Assembly: GCA_021825225.1 (NCBI GenBank)
Contig: JAKAIH010000132.1
Location: 1-7,312, forward strand
Direction of reading: 5' to 3'
Length of the DNA stretch: 7,312 nt
Source: Pseudomonadota bacterium
Lineage (GTDB): Bacteria > Pseudomonadota > Gammaproteobacteria > Burkholderiales > SG8-39
Shown: one piece after another, positions 1-5,350 of the stretch
How positions within the stretch are numbered: the first letter of the stretch is position 1
Layout of the letters: each line of letters opens with the position of its first letter
Program-made: the position numbers and the translations under genes
The notes under the pieces: model-generated
The model's input: only the letters and a program-made list of their open reading frames with translations
Told to the model about the DNA's origin: nothing
The model's database searches: none

Positions 1-120
1 AAGGTCAAAGTCACCATGAGAAAATCCTACGGCTTCCGAACCTTCCGCGTCACAGAACTCGCCTTGTATCATGCACTTGGCAAACTTCCCGAGCCACAAC
101 TCGCCCACAGATTTTACTGA
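1..120 (+). mobile_element. C-terminal end of a DDE-type transposase (possibly ISL3-like), partial
   Basis: Frame 1 is open from the left edge and ends with TGA at 118-120, giving 39 residues. The segment includes a YGFRTFR motif, then ALYHALGKLPEP and a terminal HRFY. This basic, aromatic tail followed by a short LGKLPEP stretch resembles the C-terminus of IS transposases; I think ISL3-like, but the family assignment is from memory of the pattern. The rest of the element lies left of the window. No terminal inverted repeat is visible after the stop: from about 121 onward the opposite strand reads as conserved sequence of the neighbouring nucleotidyltransferase-fold gene. The element end is therefore either extremely close to the stop codon or lost in a rearrangement. 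Confidence 0.55.
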
Positions 121-999
121 CGAGGCCAAATCCTTAGCCGCCTTGGTGCGCTCGCGTACCGGCCTTTCTCCATAAACGATCAGCTTGTGTACAGCATACC
201 GGGCAGGGTGGGGAAGGTTGACAACCACCGGCCCTTGGCGAGAAACGATCATGCCTTGAGTGACTTCTTCCAACGAAAACTCGATGAACTTGAGAGGCTG
301 CAAGGCGATGTTCAGGCTGGGAAGCGTAATAGCCTTGCCCGCCTTGCGATGCTCGGGTGCGACGAAATCAACCCGCAGTTCTGGATCCGCAGGGTTTCGG
401 TATTGCGAACCGATCTCCGATTCAAAAGTGGCGAACGGGAGCAGCCCCATCTCCAGCGAGGTCAGCGCATCATGTACATCCACCTTCAAGTTTGAGGGCA
501 AGGCTACCGACAGTTGCTTGCCGGAATGGGCGAAACCCACGTCCTGCGTCGACTGCCCGGCCCCCCAGCGGACGCCAAGCATGTTGCCGATGGCTAGAAA
601 GGCGTGCGTGCCGATCAGCACGCCACCGGCCTTGAACAGCCCGTACTCGGCTAACCGACGCATGATCCTGAAGTGCTTAAGCGCAGTCTCTTGGCCGCCC
701 AGGGCCAGAAAAGATCTGGACAGCTCAACAAGCCTTTCTTCCGGCTGGCGCGCACTTTCGAAGGCACGAAGAAGCTTGCGCATGCGCTCGGAGTCCGGAC
801 CGACATACAGCTGCTGCACCTGGCCGTTCAGGTTGCGCCAAGTGAAATACCAGTAGAGATGGTTTTTTACCGTCTTTTTCTGGAAACTACCGCTGAGAGC
901 GCCTATATGGCCTGCCAGATCCGTGAGCAGCGCCTGATCAAGCAGTTCCGCGTAGGCAGTCTGCGCGGAAAGCGAGAGTTCCGAAAATCTTCTTTCCAT
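1..999 (-). CDS. GSU2403-family nucleotidyltransferase-fold protein, 3' end disrupted
   Basis: The minus frame from ATG 997-999 is open to the left edge (333 codons, no stop). It starts MERRFSELSLSAQTAYAELL, has a KKTVKNHLYWY/VGPDSE region (about 41-71), and then a nucleotidyltransferase-like core: GG-VLIGTHAF at about 125-134, T-Q-D-V-G around 151-155 and LRVDF (D211). This matches my recollection of the GSU2403/NTP_transf_8 group, pol-beta-fold proteins related to abortive-infection or TA nucleotidyltransferases; the substrate is unknown. Residues 1-291 look native. After KAAKDLA the frame continues into the antisense of a transposase end, so the last 42 residues are probably not family sequence and the gene is likely truncated. 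The second acidic residue of the D-x-D pair appears to be Gly (position 155). No Shine-Dalgarno precedes the start; a large palindrome lies 5 bp upstream. Confidence 0.72.
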   Translation of the reverse strand, partial: MERRFSELSLSAQTAYAELLDQALLTDLAGHIGALSGSFQKKTVKNHLYWYFTWRNLNGQVQQLYVGPDSERMRKLLRAFESARQPEERLVELSRSFLALGGQETALKHFRIMRRLAEYGLFKAGGVLIGTHAFLAIGNMLGVRWGAGQSTQDVGFAHSGKQLSVALPSNLKVDVHDALTSLEMGLLPFATFESEIGSQYRNPADPELRVDFVAPEHRKAGKAITLPSLNIALQPLKFIEFSLEEVTQGMIVSRQGPVVVNLPHPARYAVHKLIVYGERPVRERTKAAKDLASSVKSVGELWLGKFAKCMIQGEFCDAEGSEAVGFSHGDFDL

Positions 1000-1004
1000 A
1001 ATTT

Positions 1005-1040
1005 GAGTTATACAACAAATAGTAATTTGTTGTATAACTC
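1005..1040. promoter_or_regulatory. 36-bp perfect palindrome (16-bp arms), likely operator/promoter
   Basis: The arm gagttatacaacaaat (1005-1020) is followed by agta and then its exact reverse complement (1025-1040). It ends 5 bp before the minus-strand ATG at 999. Inside it, on the minus strand, TATAAC (1007-1012) would be a -10 box leaving 7 nt to the A of the start codon, so a leaderless transcript is possible. No convincing -35 is seen. The symmetry suggests a site for a dimeric repressor; the alternative is a transcript hairpin. Confidence 0.6.
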
Positions 1041-1260
1041 ACCGGGACTTGGATTGCGGTTTCTTGTGCGGTAATTTGGCCAAGCGGAGGCAGAGTCCCT
1101 TTGCCTTTTTCGGCTGTAGCAAAATTGCTGCCAAACTAAGGCCGAAATACGCGGCATCCGCCACCAGCACGTTATGCCAGTCGCCCAGGCGCACATATAG
1201 CCCGGGGCGACGGCGATGCCCATGGCCAGGCGCTGGCCTGCGCGCCGAACATGTCAGCGG
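1039..1260 (-). pseudogene. Frameshifted remnant of an unrecognised, possibly membrane-associated protein
   Basis: Minus-strand reading suggests one protein split over two or three frames: a RLAMGIAVAPG segment in one frame (about 1235-1200) continues as LYVRLGDWHNVLVADAAYFG and a hydrophobic LSLAAILL in another, ending in a Lys-rich tail with TGA at 1039-1041. A single base lost near 1200 would join the first two parts. An earlier AHAVKKQGAADMFGAQA segment in a third frame may also belong. I do not recognise the family. The stop lies 39 bp before the nucleotidyltransferase-fold start. The segment could equally be non-coding, so confidence is low. Confidence 0.28.
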
Positions 1261-1298
1261 CGCCCTGTTTTTTTACCGCGTGGGCAGGCCGCGCCCGC

Positions 1299-1781
1299 TT
1301 ATCCCATGACCTTTGCCGGCAGAAACAGCAGCAGCGGGTTGTCCGGCGATGCCTCGAAGCCGAAGCGCCGGTGGTACCCTGCCGCCTGCGCATCGAGCGC
1401 GTCGACGAACAGGCCAATGCCACCGGCCTCGGTGTAGATGCGCTGCGCCCGCGTCAGGGCATCGACCAGCAGCAATTCGCCCAGCCTCTTGCCCTGATGG
1501 CGTTTGTCGACAGCCAGCCGGCCCAACCGCACGCCGGGGATGCGGCGCGGTAGCTTTTTGCGCCAGGCATCCGGCAGATGCCGGTTTTCGAGTTCCGCCA
1601 ACGTCAGTGCATAGTAGCCGCAGATGCGGGTTGGCTCTTCCTCACGGACAGCGACGAAGGTCTTCGACAGCCCCCTGTCTTGGTGCTGGCGGGCAACCTG
1701 CCGCAGCCAGTCGTTCAGGTCCTGGCGGCCGCAGTCGAACGCCTGTCGGTCATGGCTCCCAGCTAAAGGCAGTACCCGCAT
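1299..1781 (-). CDS. GNAT-family acetyltransferase toxin (TacT-like)
   Basis: This 160-residue protein has the typical length and layout of GNAT toxins paired with DUF1778 antitoxins. Such toxins acetylate the amino group of charged tRNAs and block translation (known for TacT; inferred here). Visible landmarks are F15-x-C17-G18 and LNDWLRQ at the N-terminus, GYYALTLAE (55-63), the beta4/P-loop stretch VRLGRLAVDKRHQGKRLG (84-101), and the C-terminal RRFGF (138-142). Two key positions deviate. The acetyl-CoA loop reads Q-G-K-R-L-G, where Gly is usual at Arg99. The segment before GF reads Y-H-R-R-F, so His137 occupies the place where Tyr is usual. The toxin may be weakened. Its start overlaps the antitoxin gene by 32 nt, implying translational coupling in one operon. 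No clear terminator follows. Confidence 0.88.
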   Translation of the reverse strand: MRVLPLAGSHDRQAFDCGRQDLNDWLRQVARQHQDRGLSKTFVAVREEEPTRICGYYALTLAELENRHLPDAWRKKLPRRIPGVRLGRLAVDKRHQGKRLGELLLVDALTRAQRIYTEAGGIGLFVDALDAQAAGYHRRFGFEASPDNPLLLFLPAKVMG

Positions 1782-2061
1782 CGTCTCGCTTGGCTTTCTG
1801 ATAGCGCTTCATGGCAGCCTTCAACTTCGCGTTCGGCTTGGGCGGGTTCTCCATTAGGTCGAGCAACCAGTTCCAGTCACGCGGGGACAAACGGATCACA
1901 TCCTCTCGTTCGATAACCGACTGGGCTTCCTTCAACGCCGCCTGAACCAGGAACTGATTGACCGTCGCGCCCGTCAGTTCGGCGGCACGGCACAGCGTCT
2001 CGTAGACCTCATGCGGAACACGGGCGCCAATACGATCTTGTTTGGCAACAGCGGTGCCCAT
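1750..2061 (-). CDS. DUF1778 ribbon-helix-helix antitoxin (TacA-like)
   Basis: This is a 103-residue antitoxin and first gene of the operon. The N-terminal part (about 6-50: KQDRIGARVPHEVYETLCRAAELTG, then VNQFLVQAALKEAQ) fits the DUF1778 ribbon-helix-helix fold, which dimerises and binds the operator. The C-terminal part (RLSPRDWNWLLDLMENPPKP, about 58-77, then a basic helix) is the region that in this family wraps around and blocks the acetyltransferase. The start is well supported: a strong GGAGGT (2066-2072 on the minus strand) lies 4-5 nt before the ATG. Its 3' end overlaps the toxin start by 32 nt. Autoregulation by the antitoxin-toxin complex is expected from the family; a small palindrome overlaps the predicted -10 box. 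Confidence 0.9.
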   Translation of the reverse strand: MGTAVAKQDRIGARVPHEVYETLCRAAELTGATVNQFLVQAALKEAQSVIEREDVIRLSPRDWNWLLDLMENPPKPNAKLKAAMKRYQKAKRDDAGTAFSWEP

Positions 2062-2091
2062 TTTTCACCTCCAACGGTTACTTGAGTTTCC

Positions 2092-2121
2092 AGTGTATCA
2101 CTGTCGCCATTTTGGCGCCAA
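2092..2121 (-). promoter_or_regulatory. Predicted promoter/operator of the tacAT-like operon
   Basis: On the minus strand TTGGCG (2116-2121) and TACACT (2092-2097) are separated by 18 bp, with TG one base before the -10, giving an extended -10. The palindrome agtg-tat-cact (2092-2102) covers the -10, and a second inverted repeat cgcca-ttt-tggcg (2105-2117) lies in the spacer and -35. Both are plausible antitoxin binding sites. The 5' leader would be about 25 nt and contains the GGAGGT ribosome-binding site. Confidence 0.5.
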
Positions 2122-2174
2122 CGATATATGGGCACGTGCTGCGGCGCGGCCTGCTGACGAGTCTTTCGATGCCG

Positions 2175-2597
2175 CTATGCGGGCTCTTCCACCCAAGGAT
2201 CGATGACTGCGAGTCCCGGATATTGGAAGTCGTGCAGATTGCGAGTGACCAGCGTCAGGCCGTGGGTCTGCGCGGTGGCTCCCAGCAAGCTGTCGACGGC
2301 CGGCAGCGGGCGCCCGGCCAAGGCCACGAAGCGCCCCCAGCGATCCGCGACGCGCGCATCGACGGCCAACATCCGACCGGCAAAAAATCTCGGCAGTTCG
2401 ACCTCCAGCCAATCGAGCAGCGTGCGCTTGCGCGCGCCCTCGGGCAGCCCTTCGATGCCTTTGCGCAGTTCGCCGAGGGTCAGCACAGAGAGATACAGCG
2501 TGGTGGCCGGACGGCGTTCCAGCCAGCGTACGACATTGGTGTTCGCTTCGCGGCGGCGCAGTTCCGACAGGACGTTGGTATCGACGAGATAGCTCAA
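2175..2597 (-). CDS. vapC: VapC-family PIN-domain ribonuclease toxin
   Basis: This 140-residue PIN-domain toxin would be an Mg2+-dependent endoribonuclease that cleaves RNA and is neutralised by the partner antitoxin. The metal-binding acidic set is present: D6 in LVDTNV, E43 in LTLGELRKG, D102 in LPAVDSLL, and N120/D123 in VTRNLHDF. Length and motif spacing match FitB-like VapC proteins, and all key residues are intact, so it should be active. The start is TTG (2595-2597): only this codon keeps the N-terminal SYLVDTNVLSE strand typical of the family, and it overlaps the antitoxin stop by 4 nt (TTGA). There is no strong ribosome-binding site, so translation is probably coupled to the antitoxin. 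The target RNA cannot be read from sequence. Confidence 0.93.
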   Translation of the reverse strand: MSYLVDTNVLSELRRREANTNVVRWLERRPATTLYLSVLTLGELRKGIEGLPEGARKRTLLDWLEVELPRFFAGRMLAVDARVADRWGRFVALAGRPLPAVDSLLGATAQTHGLTLVTRNLHDFQYPGLAVIDPWVEEPA

Positions 2598-2845
2598 AGG
2601 CTCAACTCGCGGGTGGGAGTGGTATCGCGCGGAAAGTCGATATCCTCGATGCCGGCCAAAGGCGAGCGGCGCATGAAGGCGACCAGCGACTCGCCGGTGC
2701 CCGCCAGCCGGTCATAATCGGCACGCGACAGTACCACCGCCACAGGGCGACCATGCACGGTGATCTCCTGGGGGCCTTCGCGTTCGGCGTTCTTGACGAC
2801 CTCGGATAGCCGCGATTTTGCTTCTTGCAATTGCCATGTATGCAT
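2594..2845 (-). CDS. Phd/YefM-family antitoxin of the VapC toxin
   Basis: This 83-residue protein has the Phd/YefM pattern: an N-terminal strand and helix WQLQEAKSRLSEVVKNAEREG (4-24), then EITVHGRPVAVVLSRADYDRL (27-47). These form the dimeric DNA-binding domain. The C-terminal tail (about 48-83, with SPLAGIEDIDFPRD) is the part that in this family becomes ordered on binding the toxin. It is the first gene of a two-gene operon and overlaps vapC by 4 nt. The ATG at 2845 is chosen because it gives the standard N-terminus; a weak GAGGG lies about 9 nt upstream. Overlapping inverted repeats just upstream (2859-2879) fit the autorepression usual for such operons. The partner being VapC and not Doc or YoeB is a common pairing. 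Confidence 0.87.
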   Translation of the reverse strand: MHTWQLQEAKSRLSEVVKNAEREGPQEITVHGRPVAVVLSRADYDRLAGTGESLVAFMRRSPLAGIEDIDFPRDTTPTRELSL

Positions 2846-2858
2846 GACCGAGCCCTCA

Positions 2859-2879
2859 ATTCTGACCAGAATAGTCAGA
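2859..2879 (-). promoter_or_regulatory. Overlapping inverted repeats upstream of the Phd-vapC operon
   Basis: Two perfect 6-bp inverted repeats overlap here: attctg-ac-cagaat (2859-2872) and tctgac-7 nt-gtcaga (2861-2879). They sit 14-34 bp before the antitoxin ATG, where a Phd-type dimer would block transcription. TATTCT on the minus strand within the repeat could be a -10, but no good -35 was found. Confidence 0.45.
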
Positions 2880-2971
2880 TTCTACGCCGAATTCTTAGGC
2901 AGCGCCGATAGCGGCGATATATTGTTAGCGGCGGTCGGTTTCCGTAGAAATTTGGCGTCGGCGTGGAAACG

Positions 2972-2994
2972 GGGTGCGGGCGTGGCCCGCACCC
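2972..2994. other. GC-rich hairpin in the divergent intergenic region
   Basis: gggtgcggg (2972-2980) and cccgcaccc (2986-2994) form a perfect 9-bp stem with a 5-nt loop. It lies in the 232-bp gap (2846-3077) between the divergent Phd-vapC and fic genes, where no coding sequence was found. It has no T-tract on either side, so it is not a standard terminator. It may be a protein-binding palindrome or a remnant of a dispersed repeat. Confidence 0.45.
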
Positions 2995-3042
2995 TTGCGG
3001 CGAATGGCGCCGTCTTTCACCGCATTTTGTGCGTAGAATAAC

Positions 3043-3080
3043 TTGCGCATGCGGAGAATGCGGCTCATAATCTCCGCATG
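3043..3080 (+). promoter_or_regulatory. Predicted fic promoter with 10-bp inverted repeat over the start codon
   Basis: TTGCGC (3043-3048) and CATAAT (3066-3071) are 17 bp apart. A transcript from this promoter would begin at or next to the ATG at 3078, so it would be leaderless; indeed no Shine-Dalgarno is present. catgcggaga (3048-3057) and tctccgcatg (3071-3080) are exact reverse complements 13 nt apart, embracing the -10 and the start codon. A repressor binding this repeat would shut off the promoter. Confidence 0.5.
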
Positions 3081-4202
3081 AATGGCAGTGATTACAAATA
3101 CATCTGGCAGGCCAACGACTGGCCGAACTGGCGCTTCGACCTGGCAGTACTGGCTGGGCCTATGGCCGAGGTCAGTCGTGCCCAAGGGCTCCTGATGGGC
3201 CGCCTGGCCGACGTGGGCATGGCGCTGCGCGATCAGGCCAGCTTGGCCGCGCTCACCGAGGACGTGGTCAAGACCAGCGAGATCGAGGGTGAGCAGCTCA
3301 ATGTCGAATCCGTGCGCTCAAGCATCGCCCGCAGGCTAGGCGTGGACATCGGTGCCCTGGCCCCGGTGGATCGGCACGTCGAAGGCGTGGTCGAGATGGT
3401 GCTCGATGCCACCGCCAACTGCCATGCGCCGGTGTCGCGGGAGCGGTTATTCGGCTGGCACGCCGCGCTGTTTCCTACCGGCTACTCCGGCCTTTCCAAG
3501 ATCAACGTCGGCACTTGGCGCGACGATGCCAGCGGCCCGATGCAGGTGGTGTCTGGCCCAACCGGCCGCCAGCGCGTGCATTTCGAGGCACCGCCCGCCG
3601 ATCGTCTGGAGGTCGAAACCAGCCGATTCTTCGACTGGGTGAATGGCTCCTCGAACGAACCGCCGCTGCTCAAGGCCGGCCTTGGCCATCTTTGGTTCGT
3701 CACCTTGCACCCGTTCGACGACGGCAACGGGCGTATCGCTCGGGCCATCGGCGACCTGCTGCTGGCGCGTGCCGACGGCAGCCCACAACGCTTCTACAGT
3801 TTGTCGGCGCAGATCCAGCGGGAGCGCAAGGCCTACTACGACCTCCTGGAGCGAACGCAGAAGCGGTCGATGGATGTCACGGAATGGCTGGCCTGGTTCC
3901 TCGACGCTCTGCATCGTGCCGTGGATCAGGCCCAGGTCACCCTTGACGCCGTACTGACCAAGGCGCGTTTCTGGCAGCGCTGGGGGACCATGCCGCTGAA
4001 CGAGCGGCAAGTGAAATTGCTCAACAAGCTGCTTGATGGCTTCGAAGGCAAATTCACCAGCAGCAAGTGGGCGGCCATTGCCAAGTGTTCGCCGGACACG
4101 GCGCTGCGCGACATCAACGACCTGCTTGCGCGGGGTGTGCTGCGGAAATCGGATGCGGGCGGGCGCAGCACCAGCTATGAACTGAGCGATCTGCCGGGGT
4201 AG
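3078..4202 (+). CDS. fic: Fic family AMPylator with DUF4172 N-terminal domain
   Basis: This 374-residue protein is a class II Fic enzyme, expected to transfer AMP from ATP to hydroxyl groups of target proteins. The N-terminus (YIWQANDWPNWRFD, about 8-21) matches DUF4172. The inhibitory motif S/T-x-x-x-E-G is present as T66 to E70-G71; its Glu blocks ATP orientation in this class, so the enzyme is self-restrained. The active-site motif H211-PFDDGNGRIA-R222 is complete, with catalytic His211. A flap-like segment KINVGTWRDD (141-150) precedes it. The C-terminal part (about 305-374, with SSKWAAIAKCSPDTALRDINDLLARGVL) is a winged helix-turn-helix. The gene stands alone, divergent from Phd-vapC, with no separate antitoxin. 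The ATG at 3078 lies in an inverted repeat and seems leaderless. Target unknown; close relatives include Shewanella SoFic-like proteins. Confidence 0.95.
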   Translation: MNGSDYKYIWQANDWPNWRFDLAVLAGPMAEVSRAQGLLMGRLADVGMALRDQASLAALTEDVVKTSEIEGEQLNVESVRSSIARRLGVDIGALAPVDRHVEGVVEMVLDATANCHAPVSRERLFGWHAALFPTGYSGLSKINVGTWRDDASGPMQVVSGPTGRQRVHFEAPPADRLEVETSRFFDWVNGSSNEPPLLKAGLGHLWFVTLHPFDDGNGRIARAIGDLLLARADGSPQRFYSLSAQIQRERKAYYDLLERTQKRSMDVTEWLAWFLDALHRAVDQAQVTLDAVLTKARFWQRWGTMPLNERQVKLLNKLLDGFEGKFTSSKWAAIAKCSPDTALRDINDLLARGVLRKSDAGGRSTSYELSDLPG

Positions 4203-4272
4203 CGTCGTCCTCGGGAATGACTTGGCTCGTGTGCGGAACAGCGCCTTCATGGACTCCTGCCAACTCATTCGG

Positions 4273-4450
4273 AAGGAGACCAAGATGGACGTCGTTCACC
4301 TCAATCAAAAAGCAACTGGCCGCGCGCTGGCATCTCAGCGAGGCCACCTTGGAGCGTTGGCGCAGCGAGGGGCTCGGCAAATTCCTGAAGCTCCGTGCGG
4401 CCGGGTGCCGCTATCAAGCCAGCCGGCCTGTTCCGGCTGCCGGCGGGCTG
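4273..4450 (+). pseudogene. Decayed helix-turn-helix (excisionase/AlpA-like) DNA-binding protein
   Basis: A good ribosome-binding site AAGGAG (4273-4278) precedes ATG 4285, which reads MDVVHLNQK and then leaves frame. In the next frame the sequence continues KQLAARWHLSEATLERWRSE, a classic helix-turn-helix of the small HTH_17/excisionase type. The switch lies at an A-run (4307-4311): with four A's in place of five, the two parts join as NQKQLAARW. Further on, GLG-KFLKLR and a CGRV segment (another frame) suggest a second indel in the wing region. The family is usually about 60-90 residues, so little besides the N-terminal part survives. Its job in the intact state would be a small transcription regulator or excision factor. 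Placement directly after fic may be fortuitous. Confidence 0.65.
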
Positions 4451-4460
4451 GCTGCACCGC

Positions 4461-5009
4461 TCACGCCACGGGCTTGCTTGAGGGCGAAGGGCGGGGAAAT
4501 TTCAGGCCGTCCGTCAGGGTGGCCAAACTCTGCCACCCCATCACGCGAAGTCCGCTGCGCGCGTAATTTTCATCGCCCGCGTAAATCAGCCGGGGCGGCA
4601 AAGCTTCTTCCCCGGCAATTCGACCCGCCTTCTGCCCCGCACGCACGTAATCCGACGTCACCGTTCGGCCCGACTTGATCTCGACGGCCTGCAAGCGTCC
4701 CTCAATCTCAAAAACAAGATCCGCCTCCAGCCCGTTGTTGTCACGCCAGAAGTAAAGGTCTGGCGGCTGCCCGGCATTGAGGCGGGTCTTGAGAAATTCG
4801 CTCACCACCCAGGTCTCGAACAAGGCCCCGCGCAGCGGATGCAGACTCAGCACCTCGATGCTGCGGATGCCAAGCAACCAGCAGGCCAAGCCCACGTCGA
4901 CAAGATAAAGCTTGGGCGACTTGACCAGCCGCTTGCCGAAATTGCGGTGATAGGGCGGCAACAGATACACCAGGTCGCTCGCCTCCAATACTGACATCCA
5001 CGCCCGCGC
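4461..5009 (-). pseudogene. C-terminal half of an AAA_14/DUF4143 ATPase (N-terminal ATPase missing)
   Basis: From an in-frame ATG at 4997 there are 178 residues; homology begins slightly earlier with ARAW (5009-4998). ARAWMSVLEASDLVYLLPPY, HRNFGKRLVKSPKLY and DVGLACWLLG are typical of the middle of DUF4143 proteins. A nuclease-like core follows: E61 in FETWVVSE, D93 in EADLVFEIEG and E106-I-K108 in AVEIKSG. The complete family is about 380-450 residues, with Walker A/B motifs at the front; those are absent here, so this is a fragment. Upstream it is joined out of frame to the beginning of an epimerase gene. It belongs to a different subgroup from the intact ATPase at 5523 (VEIKSG versus VQVCAS), so it is not a simple duplicate. 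The DUF4143 core seems free of internal frameshifts. Confidence 0.85.
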
Positions 5010-5104
5010 CGCGCCGCCGTCCGCACCGCGTGGCCGGCCTCCGTCAACGTCCGGGTGGCGGGCCTCCCCACAAAACCGGTCGCGCCGGTAACGAGCACGC
5101 GCAT
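5003..5104 (-). pseudogene. N-terminal fragment of an extended SDR (NAD-dependent epimerase/dehydratase)
   Basis: From ATG 5104 the minus strand reads MRVLVTGATGFVGRPATRTL followed by TEAGHAVRTAARRG. The GATGFVG motif is the NAD(P)-binding Rossmann glycine motif of extended SDR epimerases. After about 34 residues the reading leaves the family and the sequence becomes DUF4143 in another frame, so more than 250 residues are missing. The start codon is 40 bp after the stop of the decayed PIN gene. No clear ribosome-binding site is seen. A C-terminal piece of a similar enzyme lies at the right edge of the window on the same strand, but in the wrong order to be the other half of this copy. Confidence 0.75.
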
Positions 5105-5143
5105 CAGTCGACTGTTCTGTAAATGGTCAGGGTTTGCGGCACG

Positions 5144-5350
5144 TCACGCCAGATCGCTCAGGCGCCGAATGCGGCCCGGGAGGCGGGCCTTGCGGCAGCA
5201 GGGTTCGTCAGCGGCCGCCGGTAGGGCCTCTGGCAGGGTAAGCGCCGCGGCGTGATAAAGCGCGCCGAACAGGTGGTGCCCGAGGTCGACGGCAAGGCGT
5301 ACCGCAGCGGCATGAATTTTTGCGCCGGAGGCGACGGGGATTTCCATTTC
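5144..5350 (-). pseudogene. C-terminal half of a decayed VapC-like PIN protein
   Basis: About 67 residues read VASGAKIHAAAVRLAVDLGH, HLFGALYHAAAL, then AAADEPCCRKARLPGRIRRL and SDLA before the TGA at 5144-5146. This is the C-terminal half of a PIN-domain toxin, where the family usually has D in place of G in the F-x-x-LYHA motif and T-A-D-E-R-Y in place of AADEPC. The N-terminal half with the first Asp and Glu is not recognisable upstream: the frame stays open toward 5460 but does not look like PIN sequence. Loss of the third acidic residue and of the N-terminus means it is inactive. It differs from the intact vapC at 2175-2597. The remaining stretch 5351-5489 holds no convincing gene. Confidence 0.62.

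Noticed and set aside
187..1074. Several plus-strand open frames
   Set aside because: They are antisense to the NTase-fold gene and show no recognisable protein features.
2082..2717. 211-codon plus-strand frame
   Set aside because: It is antisense to vapC and its antitoxin, both of which have clear motifs and coupled starts.
3447..4283. 278-codon open frame on the minus strand
   Set aside because: It is antisense to fic, whose complete active-site motif shows the true frame.
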